From assembly GCA_029168955.1 (NCBI GenBank), contig JAPDOI010001390.1, forward strand, positions 1 to 64,000: DNA of 64,000 bases. Reading direction: 5' to 3'. The stretch is from Aplectana chamaeleonis (taxonomy: Eukaryota > Nematoda > Chromadorea > Rhabditida > Cosmocercidae). The notes under the pieces are model-generated. The model was not told where the DNA came from and made no database searches. It saw only the letters and a list, made by a program, of their open reading frames with translations. The stretch's first letter is position 1; each line of letters starts with the position of its first letter. Below, one piece after another: positions 23,631-33,048 of the stretch. A program made the position numbers and the translations under genes.

Positions 23631-25370
23631 GCCTTTCGTGTTTTGTTGCCCCATCCGTTGCCCTCTCGGGATCATGTGATCATTTTGGGTAGTTTGAAAA
23701 AATGATATTTTTTATCCATGGTTATCGTTCACGGGTTGTCGTGCTAGCTTCATTTATGTTCATTCTGTGAGTCGATTTTTTATGTTTCAAATTCAATAAA
23801 AAGGTTTATTACCCGTGTTGAATATCTATTCAACTACTGTTGTGACACAGCCTAGGTACACACATCTGCACTAAAACAGTGCAAACAGATGAATCACCAA
23901 CGAGAAATACAATCATACTCAAAAACACGCACATTACACAAACAATTGTAAAGGTGAGGCATAGCAAAGGTACTCGGCTGGCAAGCGCGCCCCAATCCAC
24001 CACCAAGTCCCGCAGCGAAAAATGGGGCGCGAACCATCTAGTACATCGATTCCGGCCCAGCCACCCATCCTTCATTTTCATCGTCAACCTGAGGCACCCG
24101 CTGTGCCGTAACACTGCCTTCCTAGCCATGCTGGCCTTTTTCTCATTGATTGTCTGGCCGTGAGGCTTTCCTCTGTGATGTAGCTGGCCGCGTGTCCCCA
24201 TTTTTCCCCTTTGCTGCTTCCTGGCCGTAAAAGGCCGTATAACGGTTTTGTCTGGCCATTGTGCCCCTTTTTTTCATTGCTTTCTGGCCGTAAGGCCTTT
24301 CGCGTTAACGTCTGGCCTCCAAAATGATGTGCTGGCCGTATGGTCCCCTTTTTTCATTGCTTGTCTGGCCGTAAGAGGCCGTTGAATGTTTCCTGGTTAT
24401 AATGGCCATTTGCCTTTCGTGTTTTGTTGCCTCATCCGTTGCCCTCTCCGGATCATGTGATCATTTTGAGTAGTTTGAAAAAATATAGTTTTTGTATCCG
24501 TGGTTGTCGTTCACAGGTTTCCTCGTGTTGGCTTCTTTTATGTTTACTTGTATGCGTCGATTTTTTATATTTAAAATTAATAAAAAGGTTCAATTACATG
24601 TGCTGAATATCAATTCGACACTTGTTGTGACACAGCCTAGGTACACATCTGCACTAAAACAGTGCAAACAGATGGGTCACACTCGAAAAATACAATCACA
24701 TTCAAAAAACAAGCACACTACGCAAGCAATGATAAAGGTGAGACATAGCAAAGATGTTAAGCTGGTAAGCGCGCCCCAATCCACCACCAAGTCCCGCAGC
24801 GAAAAATAGGGCGCGAACCATCTAGTACATCGATTCCGGCCCAGCCACACATCCTTCATTTTCATCGTCAACCTGAGCAACCGCTGTGCCGATACCACTG
24901 CCTTCCTGGCCATGCAGCCTTTTCTCATTGGTTGTCTGGTCGTAAGGCCTCCCTCAGTGATGCAGCTGGCTGTGTGCCCCCATTTCCTCCCTTTGCTGCT
25001 TCCTGGCCGTTAAAGGCCGTTTAATGGTTTTTTTCTGGCCTTTGTGGCCCTTTTTCATTGCAGTCTGGCCGTGAGGCCTCCCAAAAAGATATGCTGGCCG
25101 TATGGTCTCTTTTTTCAATGCATGTCTGGTCGTAAAAGGCCGTTGAATGTTTTCCTGGTCATGGTGGCCATTTGCCTTTGGTGTATTGTTGCCTCATCCG
25201 TTGCCCTCTCGGGATCATGTGATCAATTCGGGTAGTTTGGAAAAATAATATGTTTGTTTTTATCCATGGTTACCGTTCACGGGTTTTCTCGTATTGGCTT
25301 CTTCCATGTTTTGTTGTGTGCTTCGATTTATTATGTTTTAAATTCGATAAAAACGTTTAATTACCCAAGT
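23631..25370. repeat. Large tandem direct repeat, unit about 770 bp, 2.3 copies
   Basis: Equivalent starts (GCCTTTCGTGTTTTGTTGC and its variants) lie at 23631, 24412 and 25174, spacing 781 and 762 bp. Copies share TTGCCCTCTCGGGATCATG, a stretch ending in AATAAAAAGGTT, CACAGCCTAGGTACACA, and a highly conserved block around CAAGTCCCGCAGCGAAAAAT. Words of the type CTGGCCGTAAGGCC recur inside each unit. On the minus strand the conserved block reads in frame in both copies (see findings). The third copy is truncated at about 25370. Confidence 0.85.
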
Positions 25371-25405
25371 TCGAAGTGTCGAGCGGTTTCAACCGCGTAT
25401 ATCCT

Positions 25406-25550
25406 CTATAAAACGTCGTAATTCACATCATTCGAGGCGCGAGCGGCGCGCGCTGGTTCGGCCTCCGACTGCCCTCCGCTCTCTCACTGTCTCTAACCTC
25501 CGCTCCGCACCAGCACGCGTGGGAACCATGTGATTTTCGCCGTCTTATAG
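25406..25550. mobile_element. Small MITE (CTATAAAACGGCG family), copy 1
   Basis: 145 bp. Ends CTATAAAACGTCGTAATTCA and, outside-in, CTATAAGACGGCGAAAATCA are inverted repeats of about 23 bp with three to four mismatches. The core is GC-rich (GAGGCGCGAGCGG, CCTCCGCTCCGCACC). A second copy in the opposite orientation is at 28225-28349. Confidence 0.75.
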
Positions 25551-25669
25551 CCTGTACGTGTGGATTGTTCTTGGTGGTTCGTTATTTTTGTGCTCGTCCG
25601 GTATGAGACTCGCGTGGCAGTAGGAACAGTTTCAAAGGTGAGTCAATCGAACGCAATAGTTGGAGGACG

Positions 25670-26002
25670 TTGAGCACAGGATATGTGAATTTGATGAACA
25701 AAATGCAAGAAGTGAAACTAACGACAGAGTGCGGGGGTCCAATCTGTGGAGTTGGAGAGCTGGACGAGATCAGGCCACCCAGCCTCGCAGACTTCAATAT
25801 TTTCAAGACTATGTTGTGGAATGAATTGAGAGCCTTAGAGGGAAGGCAAGTCGACAGGGTGGAAAGAATGAGAGCAGATATGGAAGACAATTGCCAGAGG
25901 ATTGAGTACAAGCTGGGCAACTTGCATCGACTAATCGCCGTTCAGAACCACCCGATAGCGTACGAAAACTGTCAACGAACGAGGCAGGGATTCCAACAGT
26001 GA
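25670..26002 (+). CDS. Unidentified ORF with coiled-coil-like C-terminal half
   Basis: The frame is open for 110 codons; the first ATG in frame is near 25694 (MNKMQEVKLTT). It contains CGGPICGVGELDEIRPP followed by a heptad-rich stretch (NELRALEGRQVDRVERMRAD) typical of retroelement ORF1 or gag coiled coils. It ends at TGA 26000-26002. No motif identifies it. It could be a degraded retroelement ORF1 or a host exon; no matching splice sites were convincing. Confidence 0.3.
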   Translation: MSTGYVNLMNKMQEVKLTTECGGPICGVGELDEIRPPSLADFNIFKTMLWNELRALEGRQVDRVERMRADMEDNCQRIEYKLGNLHRLIAVQNHPIAYENCQRTRQGFQQ

Positions 26003-26831
26003 CTGTTACAGCCAACGTACCCGTGCACAGCACAAAGGTTATCCCAGTCCATATTGATTGATTATCGTATTGGAAGATTCTCTTCATCGTTCCTAGCTCG
26101 TAGGCGCTAACTATATATGGAACTAGAGTCAGGATTAAGGAGTTGAAGAAGAATGGAATTCGAACTGAATATTAAAAATGAAAAAAAAATAAACATGTGA
26201 AAAATCTGGCATGGCGCTATTTCTGGCTTTGAGTTGCGTCACTTGTACGCAGTGAAGTGATTTTCGTGCTACGGTAGCGCCATGTCGACGCAATGTGGGG
26301 GAATTGCCTTCTTGGAATTGTCGAAGGGGGTGAACACCATTCTCCGGATTCTACTTCGCCTGGAAATTTGGCGCGGACACATTTCACTCTGTTGCACTCT
26401 CCTCCCTGCCTCTCGCCGCAGCGATCGTTCCATTCTCTGTGCCCGCAGCCCTAATTGATTCCTAGGGGTTTCTTTCACTAGCCTTTTGTCATAGCATTTG
26501 TGGGTTTTACCAAATTGCCTCTTCATTGTTGACTTTGATTGCTTTTCATCGTTGGGTTTATTTGCTCGCGTCGTTTGGTGTTGTTATTGAAATAAATCGA
26601 TCTTATCCTTGTGTGTGGTTTTCGCCTAGGGTTCCCACCCGTCCTATTTTGCTGTGATCATAGTAGAAGAACTTATTTTCAGGCCGCTCACATTTAGCGC
26701 GCGTCACTACATAAGTATATGGGCATTCTAATTCCCACGACTTTGCCGCGCGTCTACTCGCTAACCTTTGATGCTCCTTTATCGTTTGGACTAGGTGCGA
26801 CACTCTCCTACCTGCTTATCCTGCCCAAGGA
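26003..26831. other. Unannotated stretch
   Basis: Includes a short A-rich tract (about 26175-26200). The segment 26640-26831 may be the 5' untranslated part of the LINE ORF1 remnant that follows. No gene recognised. Confidence 0.35.
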
Positions 26832-27200
26832 TTGGGTATGAAACGACTTTGCCTGACTTTTTCCTCTTCAAGCACTGACGACGGGTTCGATAGGGACGTT
26901 GACCTCGTGCTCCCTGATCAGACATTGCCGCAGTATCTCATATCGGTAATCACTGCACTATTCAAAGACCGGAAGCTCGTCCAATCCGTAATAAATCGAT
27001 ATCGCAAACCTACGGAAGAAATTTCAGCAGTGAGGACGGAAACAGCCCAATTCAAAAAAGGTCTTGAATTGTCTCGTGTGAGTCGAAATGTTGATATTCA
27101 ATCGATTTCTCATAGTGATTTGCCATCCCACACCTCTCGTTTATCCAAATCTCTTGACTTTGAAGAAATGGAGCGTAGACGCTCAATCCTTCTCATTTGA
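26832..27200 (+). pseudogene. LINE ORF1-like remnant
   Basis: A 122-codon frame. Its middle (SVINRYRKPTEEISAVRTET) is a coiled coil, and its end FEEMERRRSILLI aligns with FEEHERSRSVVVSG of the CR1-like ORF1 at 6263-6760. The frame then stops at TGA 27198-27200 exactly where the RNA-binding domain should begin. I infer a second, 3'-lost CR1-type ORF1. If instead it is a host protein, the ORF1 resemblance is coincidence. Confidence 0.45.
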
Positions 27201-27459
27201 CTTCGTGAAAGTACTTCACAGTTCCTGTTTGCCGTTGCTGCGATACCCCGCACCAGGGAGAGTAGAGGTTTCTATTCTCGCGGGCCGACATGCCGCTCGC
27301 TGGCTCCCTCTCCACCCAGATCCTTGTTCCCTTCCACGATTCTTCCAACATGTTGTATCCTCTGTATCATGTTTTTTATTGATGTATGTAGGTAATCTCG
27401 TCAGTACATTAAGCGAATCAAAATATAATGTTTTCTATTCCAAGGCAAAATTATGTACC

Positions 27460-27840
27460 AATGTCGGTCACATTTATGGCACCGACCATGTGCATATATT
27501 TATTTATCCACGTGGATGTAGACTCTGTTTTTTTTTTTGCGAAACGGTAGGTCTTCACCTCACAGATGCCTGTCCGTATGTGCCGACTATGAAGAAAAGA
27601 CGTAAAATGGAGGCAGACCAAAACTTCTGTCTGAGATGTCTTTTGGTCGAGGAGCATGTCTGCGTGGGACAGTGCGCGGCAATCTTGTGTAATTGCTGCA
27701 AGTCGGTAAAGTATCACAGCGCCGTCTGTGCCCTTCCCTTTTAGAGGGCCAACCTATACGAAATCCTGATGAAAGCCGGCCGCAATTGGTCGCGGCCGGC
27801 CGGAATGTCGGTGTCATTCATGGCACTGACCATGTACAGA
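27460..27840. repeat. Two direct copies of an ATGTCGGT...TGGCACTGACCATG block
   Basis: About 27460-27495 and 27803-27838 share AATGTCGGT, TCATTCATGGCAC (TTATGGCAC in the first copy) and GACCATGT. They bracket the zinc-knuckle remnant, which might mean an old duplication. Confidence 0.5.
27580..27744 (+). pseudogene. gag-like zinc-knuckle remnant (BEL/Pao type)
   Basis: The frame contains CLRCLLVEEHVCVGQC, then CNCCK and KYHSAVCAL, a spacing like the double CCHC knuckle followed by H(H/N)xxxC in nematode BEL/Pao gag proteins. Only the knuckle is legible; flanking frames are broken and no protease, reverse transcriptase or LTR is visible nearby. Assignment is a family judgement. Confidence 0.35.
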
Positions 27841-28183
27841 TCCAATATTTTACAAACGTCTTACGAGGGCCGCGGACGCTGCTGATCGTAATACTGACAT
27901 CATGGGTGCTTCAAGAACTTTACCTAACCAGTCGTTAGTAAAATTTTCAAATTCTTGTATTGACACAGATGTTGTTAGTAAATTACTCAATACTCGAAAC
28001 TTACTCAATTTGTCATTTGATGAACATTTTTTGCTCAATAGTTTATCAGCAGTTGATTATGTCTTGGTGGGATCTCGTGCACTTATGGATTTTCCTAATC
28101 AGGTTTTACAAACGTCATATGAGGGCCATGGACACTGTTGAGCGTAATGCTGACATCGCGGGTCCTACAATAAGTTCACTTAA

Positions 28184-29103
28184 AGGCAGTGGTCAAGATG
28201 GAAAACGTTATCGAAAAAAGTAGTCTATAAAACGGCGAAATTCACATGGTCCCTACACGTGCTGGTACGGAGCGGAGGTTAGAGACAGTGAGGGAGCGGA
28301 GGGCAGACGGAGGCTGAGGCATCGCGCGAGCCGCTCGCGCCTCGAAGCCGCTAGGGCCCAAAGATGCCAGTTCGTGCACACGTGCACAGCGCCGCCTAAA
28401 AAGATCACAGTATCATGCCGAGCAGTCAAAAATCATCGACATTCAGGGGAAGAAATAAATGCAAATTTACCTAATAAAAACACTTGAACAATGAAAGTGA
28501 GCACTTCAGTCAATGTTTTTGAGTAGATTAGTACATAAATATATTGAAATTCAATGTCAAGCCGGCTGATGTTCTCGATACCAATGATTTGGAGATCCTC
28601 GATGCCAATGATGCTCGATCTTCCGATCTTCCGTTTCTTTGTAAGACAAGAAAATTCAGGCTTGAAATTTTGCTTGAAACAGCGGTTTTTTCGATTACAA
28701 AGAAACAGCTTGAAACGCTCTAAAGCGTCTTATTTCAGTGACATTATTCTCTGGCCTGGACTAGTTGTCCGGTTGGATGAACATGTCCTTGGTGGTTGCC
28801 ACCGGTAAAAAACGGGTTTAATCGAAAATAAAAGAATATTTTAGGCAAAACAGTATTAGTTAGGGTTCAAAGGAAAGAACGGAGCAGCAGAGAGCAGCGA
28901 ATTGCAAAAGACGGGTCCACAAAAGATTTCATTGTCGCAACGTACAGATCCAGTGGGAGTGAAAAGGTGCGGTGAGAGTAAAGGATTTGGTGCCCTTCCA
29001 GGGGGTTTTTCTCAATTCCTTCATCATTTCACTTCTACCCGGAGGCCAAACAATCGATTTAGCGACTAATTCCAAAAATGGGAGGTTATCGTGAACACTG
29101 CCT
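28184..29103. mobile_element. Composite TTAA MITE (family B left part, family A right part)
   Basis: Flanked by TTAA on both sides (28180-28183 and 29104-29107). The left 500 bp match the element at 53026-53573 (AACGTTATCGAAAAA, TTCGTGCACACGTGCACAGC, GTCAAAAATCATCGACATTC). From about 28715 the sequence switches to the reverse of family A (TATTTCAGTGACATTATTCTC, CCTGGACTAGTTGTCCGG). It also carries the small GC-rich MITE at 28225-28349. I infer recombination between two family members or nested loss. Confidence 0.75.
28225..28349. mobile_element. Small MITE (CTATAAAACGGCG family), copy 2, truncated
   Basis: Begins CTATAAAACGGCGAAATTCA and matches the reverse complement of 25406-25550 through CGGAGCGGAGGTTAGAGACA and GCCGCTCGCGCCTCGAA, but lacks the far terminal repeat. 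It sits inside the composite TTAA element and is absent from the related copy at 53026-53573. Confidence 0.75.
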
Positions 29104-29515
29104 TTAACCAGTCGTTAGTAAATTATTTAAAGCCTTGTGTTGACACAGATTTTGTCAGTAAATTATTGTTAATAATGTTGTACAATTTCCATCCGTTGAA
29201 TCAGATGTGTCAATCAAAGTTGTATCGCGTAGCTACACTGCTTTGAGGTGCCATATGACTATTTGCCACCTAGGGGAGCGTCTTGAGGTGCGAGTGGAGA
29301 TACTGGAGCGTAGGATCATGACAAGTGCGCGGAAAGCTCTTGAGGTGTTCTCGATCAGCGCGAGGGATCCCAAGGTAAACCATGTGAAACGGTGGACAGT
29401 AGGACAGTAGTAGGTAGTTTCTCGAGTTCCACCATAGTAATAATATTTTTAGTGGTCATTTTTAGTGGTACGATTTACGATTTACGAATTTTGAAATTTC
29501 ATTCACGCACACCCC

Positions 29516-29731
29516 TGGTACGGATCTCAAGGTGTTATGGACCAGAGGCCTTGGTGTGCCGGACGGCGACATCTGTATGCAATGTATGGGATGCTTTCGC
29601 GATATAGTCGTGCACGCTATATCGCTCGAACGTTCCCTGTGTACACTCAAACGTTTGCTGGATTTAGTAGAAGCAGGGGCACCAACGAGCAGATACCAAC
29701 AGGCTTGTATGCACACCCCCAATCCAATAAG
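29516..29731 (-). mobile_element. Isolated inverted copy of an RTE LINE 5' end
   Basis: The reverse complement matches 11485-11690: GTACCTGCTCGTTG-like, CAAACGTTTGAGTGTACACA, GAACGTTCGAGCGATATAGC, CACTAAGGCCTCTGGTCCAT-like phrases in the same order. Only the 5' non-coding part is present, with no endonuclease downstream. LINE fragments normally retain the 3' end, so a lone 5' piece is unusual. Confidence 0.8.
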
Positions 29732-29809
29732 ATTGGAAAAGCAAGTTAAAATGTGAATGAGAAGCCTGATGGATGAACAATCGAAAAAATGCAAGAATTT
29801 TTTCCAGAA

Positions 29810-29893
29810 GATGCATTGCGGGAATTGAATCCGCAACCCGAGCATTCCTTCGTGGTTCAGTATTCAAAGCGTTTTCCTCTCGACCAACCCTGC
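29810..29893 (-). pseudogene. tRNA-like sequence with A and B boxes
   Basis: On the minus strand TGGTCGAGAGG fits the A box and GGATTCAATTCC fits the B box with one G-to-A change in the T stem. Acceptor halves do not pair, so it is a decayed tRNA or tRNA-derived repeat, closest in form to a Leu/Ser type. Low confidence. Confidence 0.35.
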
Positions 29894-29962
29894 TCGTTGG
29901 TTATGGCAACTTCGATCGAATAATTAGAGGAATGGAGTGCACAGTGAGCTCGAAAAAAGTCG

Positions 29963-30165
29963 TATAGTGTAGTCCACCAAGAGTGTCTCATTTACTTATC
30001 AATAAGAAGCGGTCGGCTGGGGGTCAGTGTGCATGAATATACCAGCACACTCGATAGCGATTGAGCGAGAGCGGTTTTGCTGCCATGAGTTTGATGTTCA
30101 CTGATCTCCAATCTACCGCTTCTCATTGATAAGTAAATGATACACTCATGGTGGACTCCACTATA
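29963..30165. mobile_element. Palindromic MITE (TATAGTGGAGTCCACC family), copy 1
   Basis: 203 bp. Terminal inverted repeats of about 50 bp include AGTCCACCAAGAGTGTCTCA and ACTTATCAATAAGAAGCGGT; the right end is their complement. A second copy is at 36296-36503. Ends in TATA, consistent with a TA target. Confidence 0.85.
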
Positions 30166-30336
30166 TATCTCACGAATGGGCCAGAATCAAACCGCCGAAT
30201 CTTGTACTGGGCAATTCTATTGTAATAAAATATGTACCGAGCATATAAATTCACTCCAGCTGCTCCAATTCAAAAGTTACAGGCTGTTTCGATTGGCTTT
30301 TTTCCCGGAATATCGGAAGGTCCGAAGGAAAAAATC

Positions 30337-30604
30337 AACATACAGTACAACTCCGCATTGCCGTTCAGTCCGCAAAATGAGCTCGGCTTGCGAAAGCGTG
30401 CTGCGGCGCGGTTGCGAGTATCCTCAGACAGGGATGTGGGATCACTCGGGCGGTGGGATCACCCGGGCACCAAAGGCAAAAACCGCCCGGGAAATCCCAC
30501 ATCCCTGTCTGATTATATTCGCAACCGCGCCGCAGCACGCTTTCGCAATCAGCGTGCACTTTGCGGACTGAACGGCAATGCGGAGTTGAACTGTAGATTA
30601 TGTT
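30337..30604. mobile_element. Foldback element with about 110-bp arms
   Basis: The arms pair across the centre near 30470: AACTCCGCATTGCCGTTCAG with CTGAACGGCAATGCGGAGTT, GCGTGCTGCGGCGCGGTTGC with its complement, and CAGACAGGGATGTGGGAT with ATCCCACATCCCTGTCTG. It is non-coding despite frames on both strands. No copy elsewhere in the window. Confidence 0.8.
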
Positions 30605-30748
30605 TACTCTATCCATCCCCATAAGTCTCAGAAGAACTTTTTTAAAGACGTCTCCTCCCCCGGAGAAGACGCCCTTGTGAGTGCCATGACGCTTCTGAGT
30701 ATTGTGATAAGACATGTCGTCGAAGGACAAAGAAAGCTGCAGACTGTA

Positions 30749-30900
30749 CATATCGTCCATCACTGGATGAGGGATCGCCGCGACGCTGCTTGGCGGGAAA
30801 AATTGCGCGATCAATAGCCACTCTCCCTTCGTTTTCCCGCGCGCGATTTTTCCCGCCAAGCAGCGTCGCGGCGATCCCTCATCCAGTGATGGACGATATG
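30749..30900. mobile_element. Small foldback with 60-bp near-perfect arms
   Basis: CATATCGTCCATCACTGGAT at 30749 is mirrored by its complement ending at 30900; the arms continue through GGCGATCCC/GGGATCGCC and GCTGCTTGGCGGGAAAAAT. The loop is about 30 bp. It lies only 145 bp from another foldback. Confidence 0.85.
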
Positions 30901-31466
30901 CCACGAAGAAAACCGGTTTATTGTTGTACAGAACTATAGGATGCGTTATTTCCTACTAACCTATGTTCCGGCATTTCGAGCTTCTCTCGAACAAGAAAAG
31001 AAACAGTAAGAAGGGCAAACATTGAAGAGAGAGAGGGGAATGAAGTGTCTACCTGGATGATGGTAGCTGACGCGCTTTTGGGCGACGTAGGAATAGCTCT
31101 CTAATTTGTACGCGTGGCGGCCCGCCCATTAATCCCCTACCGTCATTTCAACAGAAATTTGGGAAATGGGCGGCCACGCGGTCATCTTCGCTGGGGTTAA
31201 GGGAGTTGATTTGCTAATTTTTTTTCTCATGATGCTTTCCGTAATTCTCTGTCTGTGTCGCCAAGAAGTGCGATGAGTTTAGTTACCCAGGTTGGAAGCT
31301 GCTCACTGGATGGCGTTTGCCGCGGAGACGTTTGGAGCCGAAGCCGACGGCTGCCTACCCACCTCCGCTCAGACAAACCACTCATCGGACATTTGCAGTC
31401 TCAGACGAGCTATGAGTTCCAATTATAAGACTTACCAAACCTAACGTTAGCAAAGCATATCTATTA
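30901..31466. other. Unannotated stretch
   Basis: No gene or bounded repeat recognised. GGCGGCCCGCCC and GGGCGGCCACGCG form a loose inverted pair near 31120-31180. Confidence 0.35.
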
Positions 31467-31956
31467 GAGACAGTGTTCACGACAGTTTCACTTTCGAGTT
31501 GTCTGCAGTATACGGAAGGCTCTGTAGGAAAGCTAATGGAAAAACTCCTTGCTGCAGTTGACTTTCTAGAGTGGAAGAGTTGACCGCTGACATACTGCGA
31601 GTAGCTTGGACATGGAGGTTACCTATCAATGCAATAAAGTGTTGTAGACCACTCAACAGTACTTTCATTATTTGATTGCCTTCTGTAATCACAATCTCGA
31701 GTTTTCCTTTCTTCACGTCGAGAAGAAGGAAAGGGGTACGAAGCGTTTCGGAGACTTTGGGACGCTTGTTTGCTGTCGTCCTTTTGCCCTTCTCGGCCCG
31801 TTTTCTAAAATTCCTTCGTCTTTGTGAGCGGTGGTTCCCCTCAGGGTCCAGCAGGGGTGGATAGCTTGCCAACGGTTGGGAAGAAGGGGGAGGGAGGTAG
31901 TCGTAAAAGTTTTCCTTGGAAGAAACAAAGGCTTCTATTAATTTTACTCTGATCAC
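31467..31956 (-). pseudogene. Reading frame related to the family C TTAA element
   Basis: A 159-codon minus-strand frame (31956 to 31477). Its N-terminal half is Ser/Pro-rich then basic (RSQRRRNFRKRAEKGKR). The end contains SAVNSSTLESQ, and the related frame in the family C copy at 16655 reads IAVNSSTLKNQ. DNA at 31467 begins AGACAGTGTTCACGA, a TTAA-family terminus preceded by TTAG. I infer a remnant of a longer, possibly once-coding member of that family. No known domain. Confidence 0.35.
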
Positions 31957-33031
31957 AACAGGCTAGCCTCTACGTCAATAACTTTTTGAGGTACTCCCTG
32001 GTGTGCCTTGCTTTAATTGCTAGTTTTTGAGTACCACTCGATACCTGAGCTTCATTATTGTTGACTAAAATAATTGCTGTCGAAGTTCAAAGAGGGTAAT
32101 GATAAACCTTTTCTTGCAAGGTTTTGGGTCTTACACCGTATTCATAGTTTCACGATAGCTGCGAATGCCGCGGATTATCAGCGGAAAATGAAAAATTGGA
32201 TTTCTGATACCATTACCATCTGATTTCTCATTCTAGAACGGTATTGTGGTGCGCGCGAAGCGAACCAGATTTGGTTTTGAATTGGCCATGCGCGCGACCC
32301 GTATCTCGAAATCTCAATTCAGAGTTAACGAAGAAGTTAGCTCTAAATTGCATTGAAAAGAGCGCAAAAAGGTGGTATAGTAACCCAAAAATGGTTTGGA
32401 ATGGTTTACTGGTTGTCGAGTAAAAAGTGAAAGACCGCGCGTTTTTGTTGTTAATCTCCTTTTTTTTTTCAGACGGCGTTCACGATCTTGCGGGTACACT
32501 TAGAATTGAGCTAGGGAGCTCATTTTCGGATAGGAGGCTGGAAATGGATGCAGGTCGCTCCTATTCCATTTTGAACTTGATACCTCAACTTTGAAGGGTA
32601 CCTCAAAATCGTGGGTTTACATACTAAAATAGCCATGGAGCACGAAAACTGCTTCTTTCTGCTACGACTGTGGAGACCGGGGTGGGTGGGTGAATCTGCA
32701 GCTAATCAACAGAGGTCGTTGGAGGTAAGTACTGAACTTGTCAAAATTCGTACTCATGAAGCGTCATCGATCGATAATCAATATTATCGATTTTGGCGCT
32801 TTCTGCACTAAATGCGGCCAGTAGTAGTGATTTCTGAAGGGATTGGTTTTCTTGGTTGGGATATTTTGCTAATCAGTCATTATCGATAAATACCAATCAA
32901 TAATGTTGATTTTTTGGCCCGTTGCAAAAAATGCCGCAATGATTTTTTATTGTTCACTTTTTTGAGAGATTTTCTCATCATGCAAGACCAAATATTAATG
33001 AAGTCACTTGTTTGGAAACTCTTCTCATCAG
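31957..33031. other. Unannotated stretch
   Basis: Contains local repeats of ATCGATAATCAATATTATCGA-like words (32768-32910) and CA(A/G)GA(C/T)CAAATATTAA (32983 and 33032). No gene supported; one exon-like frame at 32635-32724 is discussed among rejected items. Confidence 0.35.
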
Positions 33032-33048
33032 GCAGGATCAAATATTAA
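33032..33048. repeat. Target site duplication of RTE insertion (left)
   Basis: GCAGGATCAAATATTAA, identical to 34735-34751. The two copies bracket the LINE exactly, defining a 17-bp duplication. Confidence 0.9.

Larger units (their letters stand above)
27848..29175. repeat. Direct duplication, second copy split by a TTAA element
   Basis: Copy 1 (27848-27990) and copy 2 (28102-28183 continuing at 29104-29175) share TTTTACAAACGTC, GAGGGCC, CTGACATC and then CCAGTCGTTAGTAAA with TTGACACAGAT. Copy 2 is interrupted exactly at a TTAA by the element 28184-29103, while copy 1 preserves the uninterrupted order. Confidence 0.8.

Noticed and set aside
30365..30904. 179-codon minus-strand frame
   Set aside because: Runs across two independent foldbacks; N- and C-terminal parts are read from hairpin arms, no domain.
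32635..32724. Exon-like frame from ATG to a strong GAG/GTAAGT donor
   Set aside because: Phase-0 30-codon exon with a good donor, but I found no second exon, and a MEHENCFF start has no recognisable continuation.
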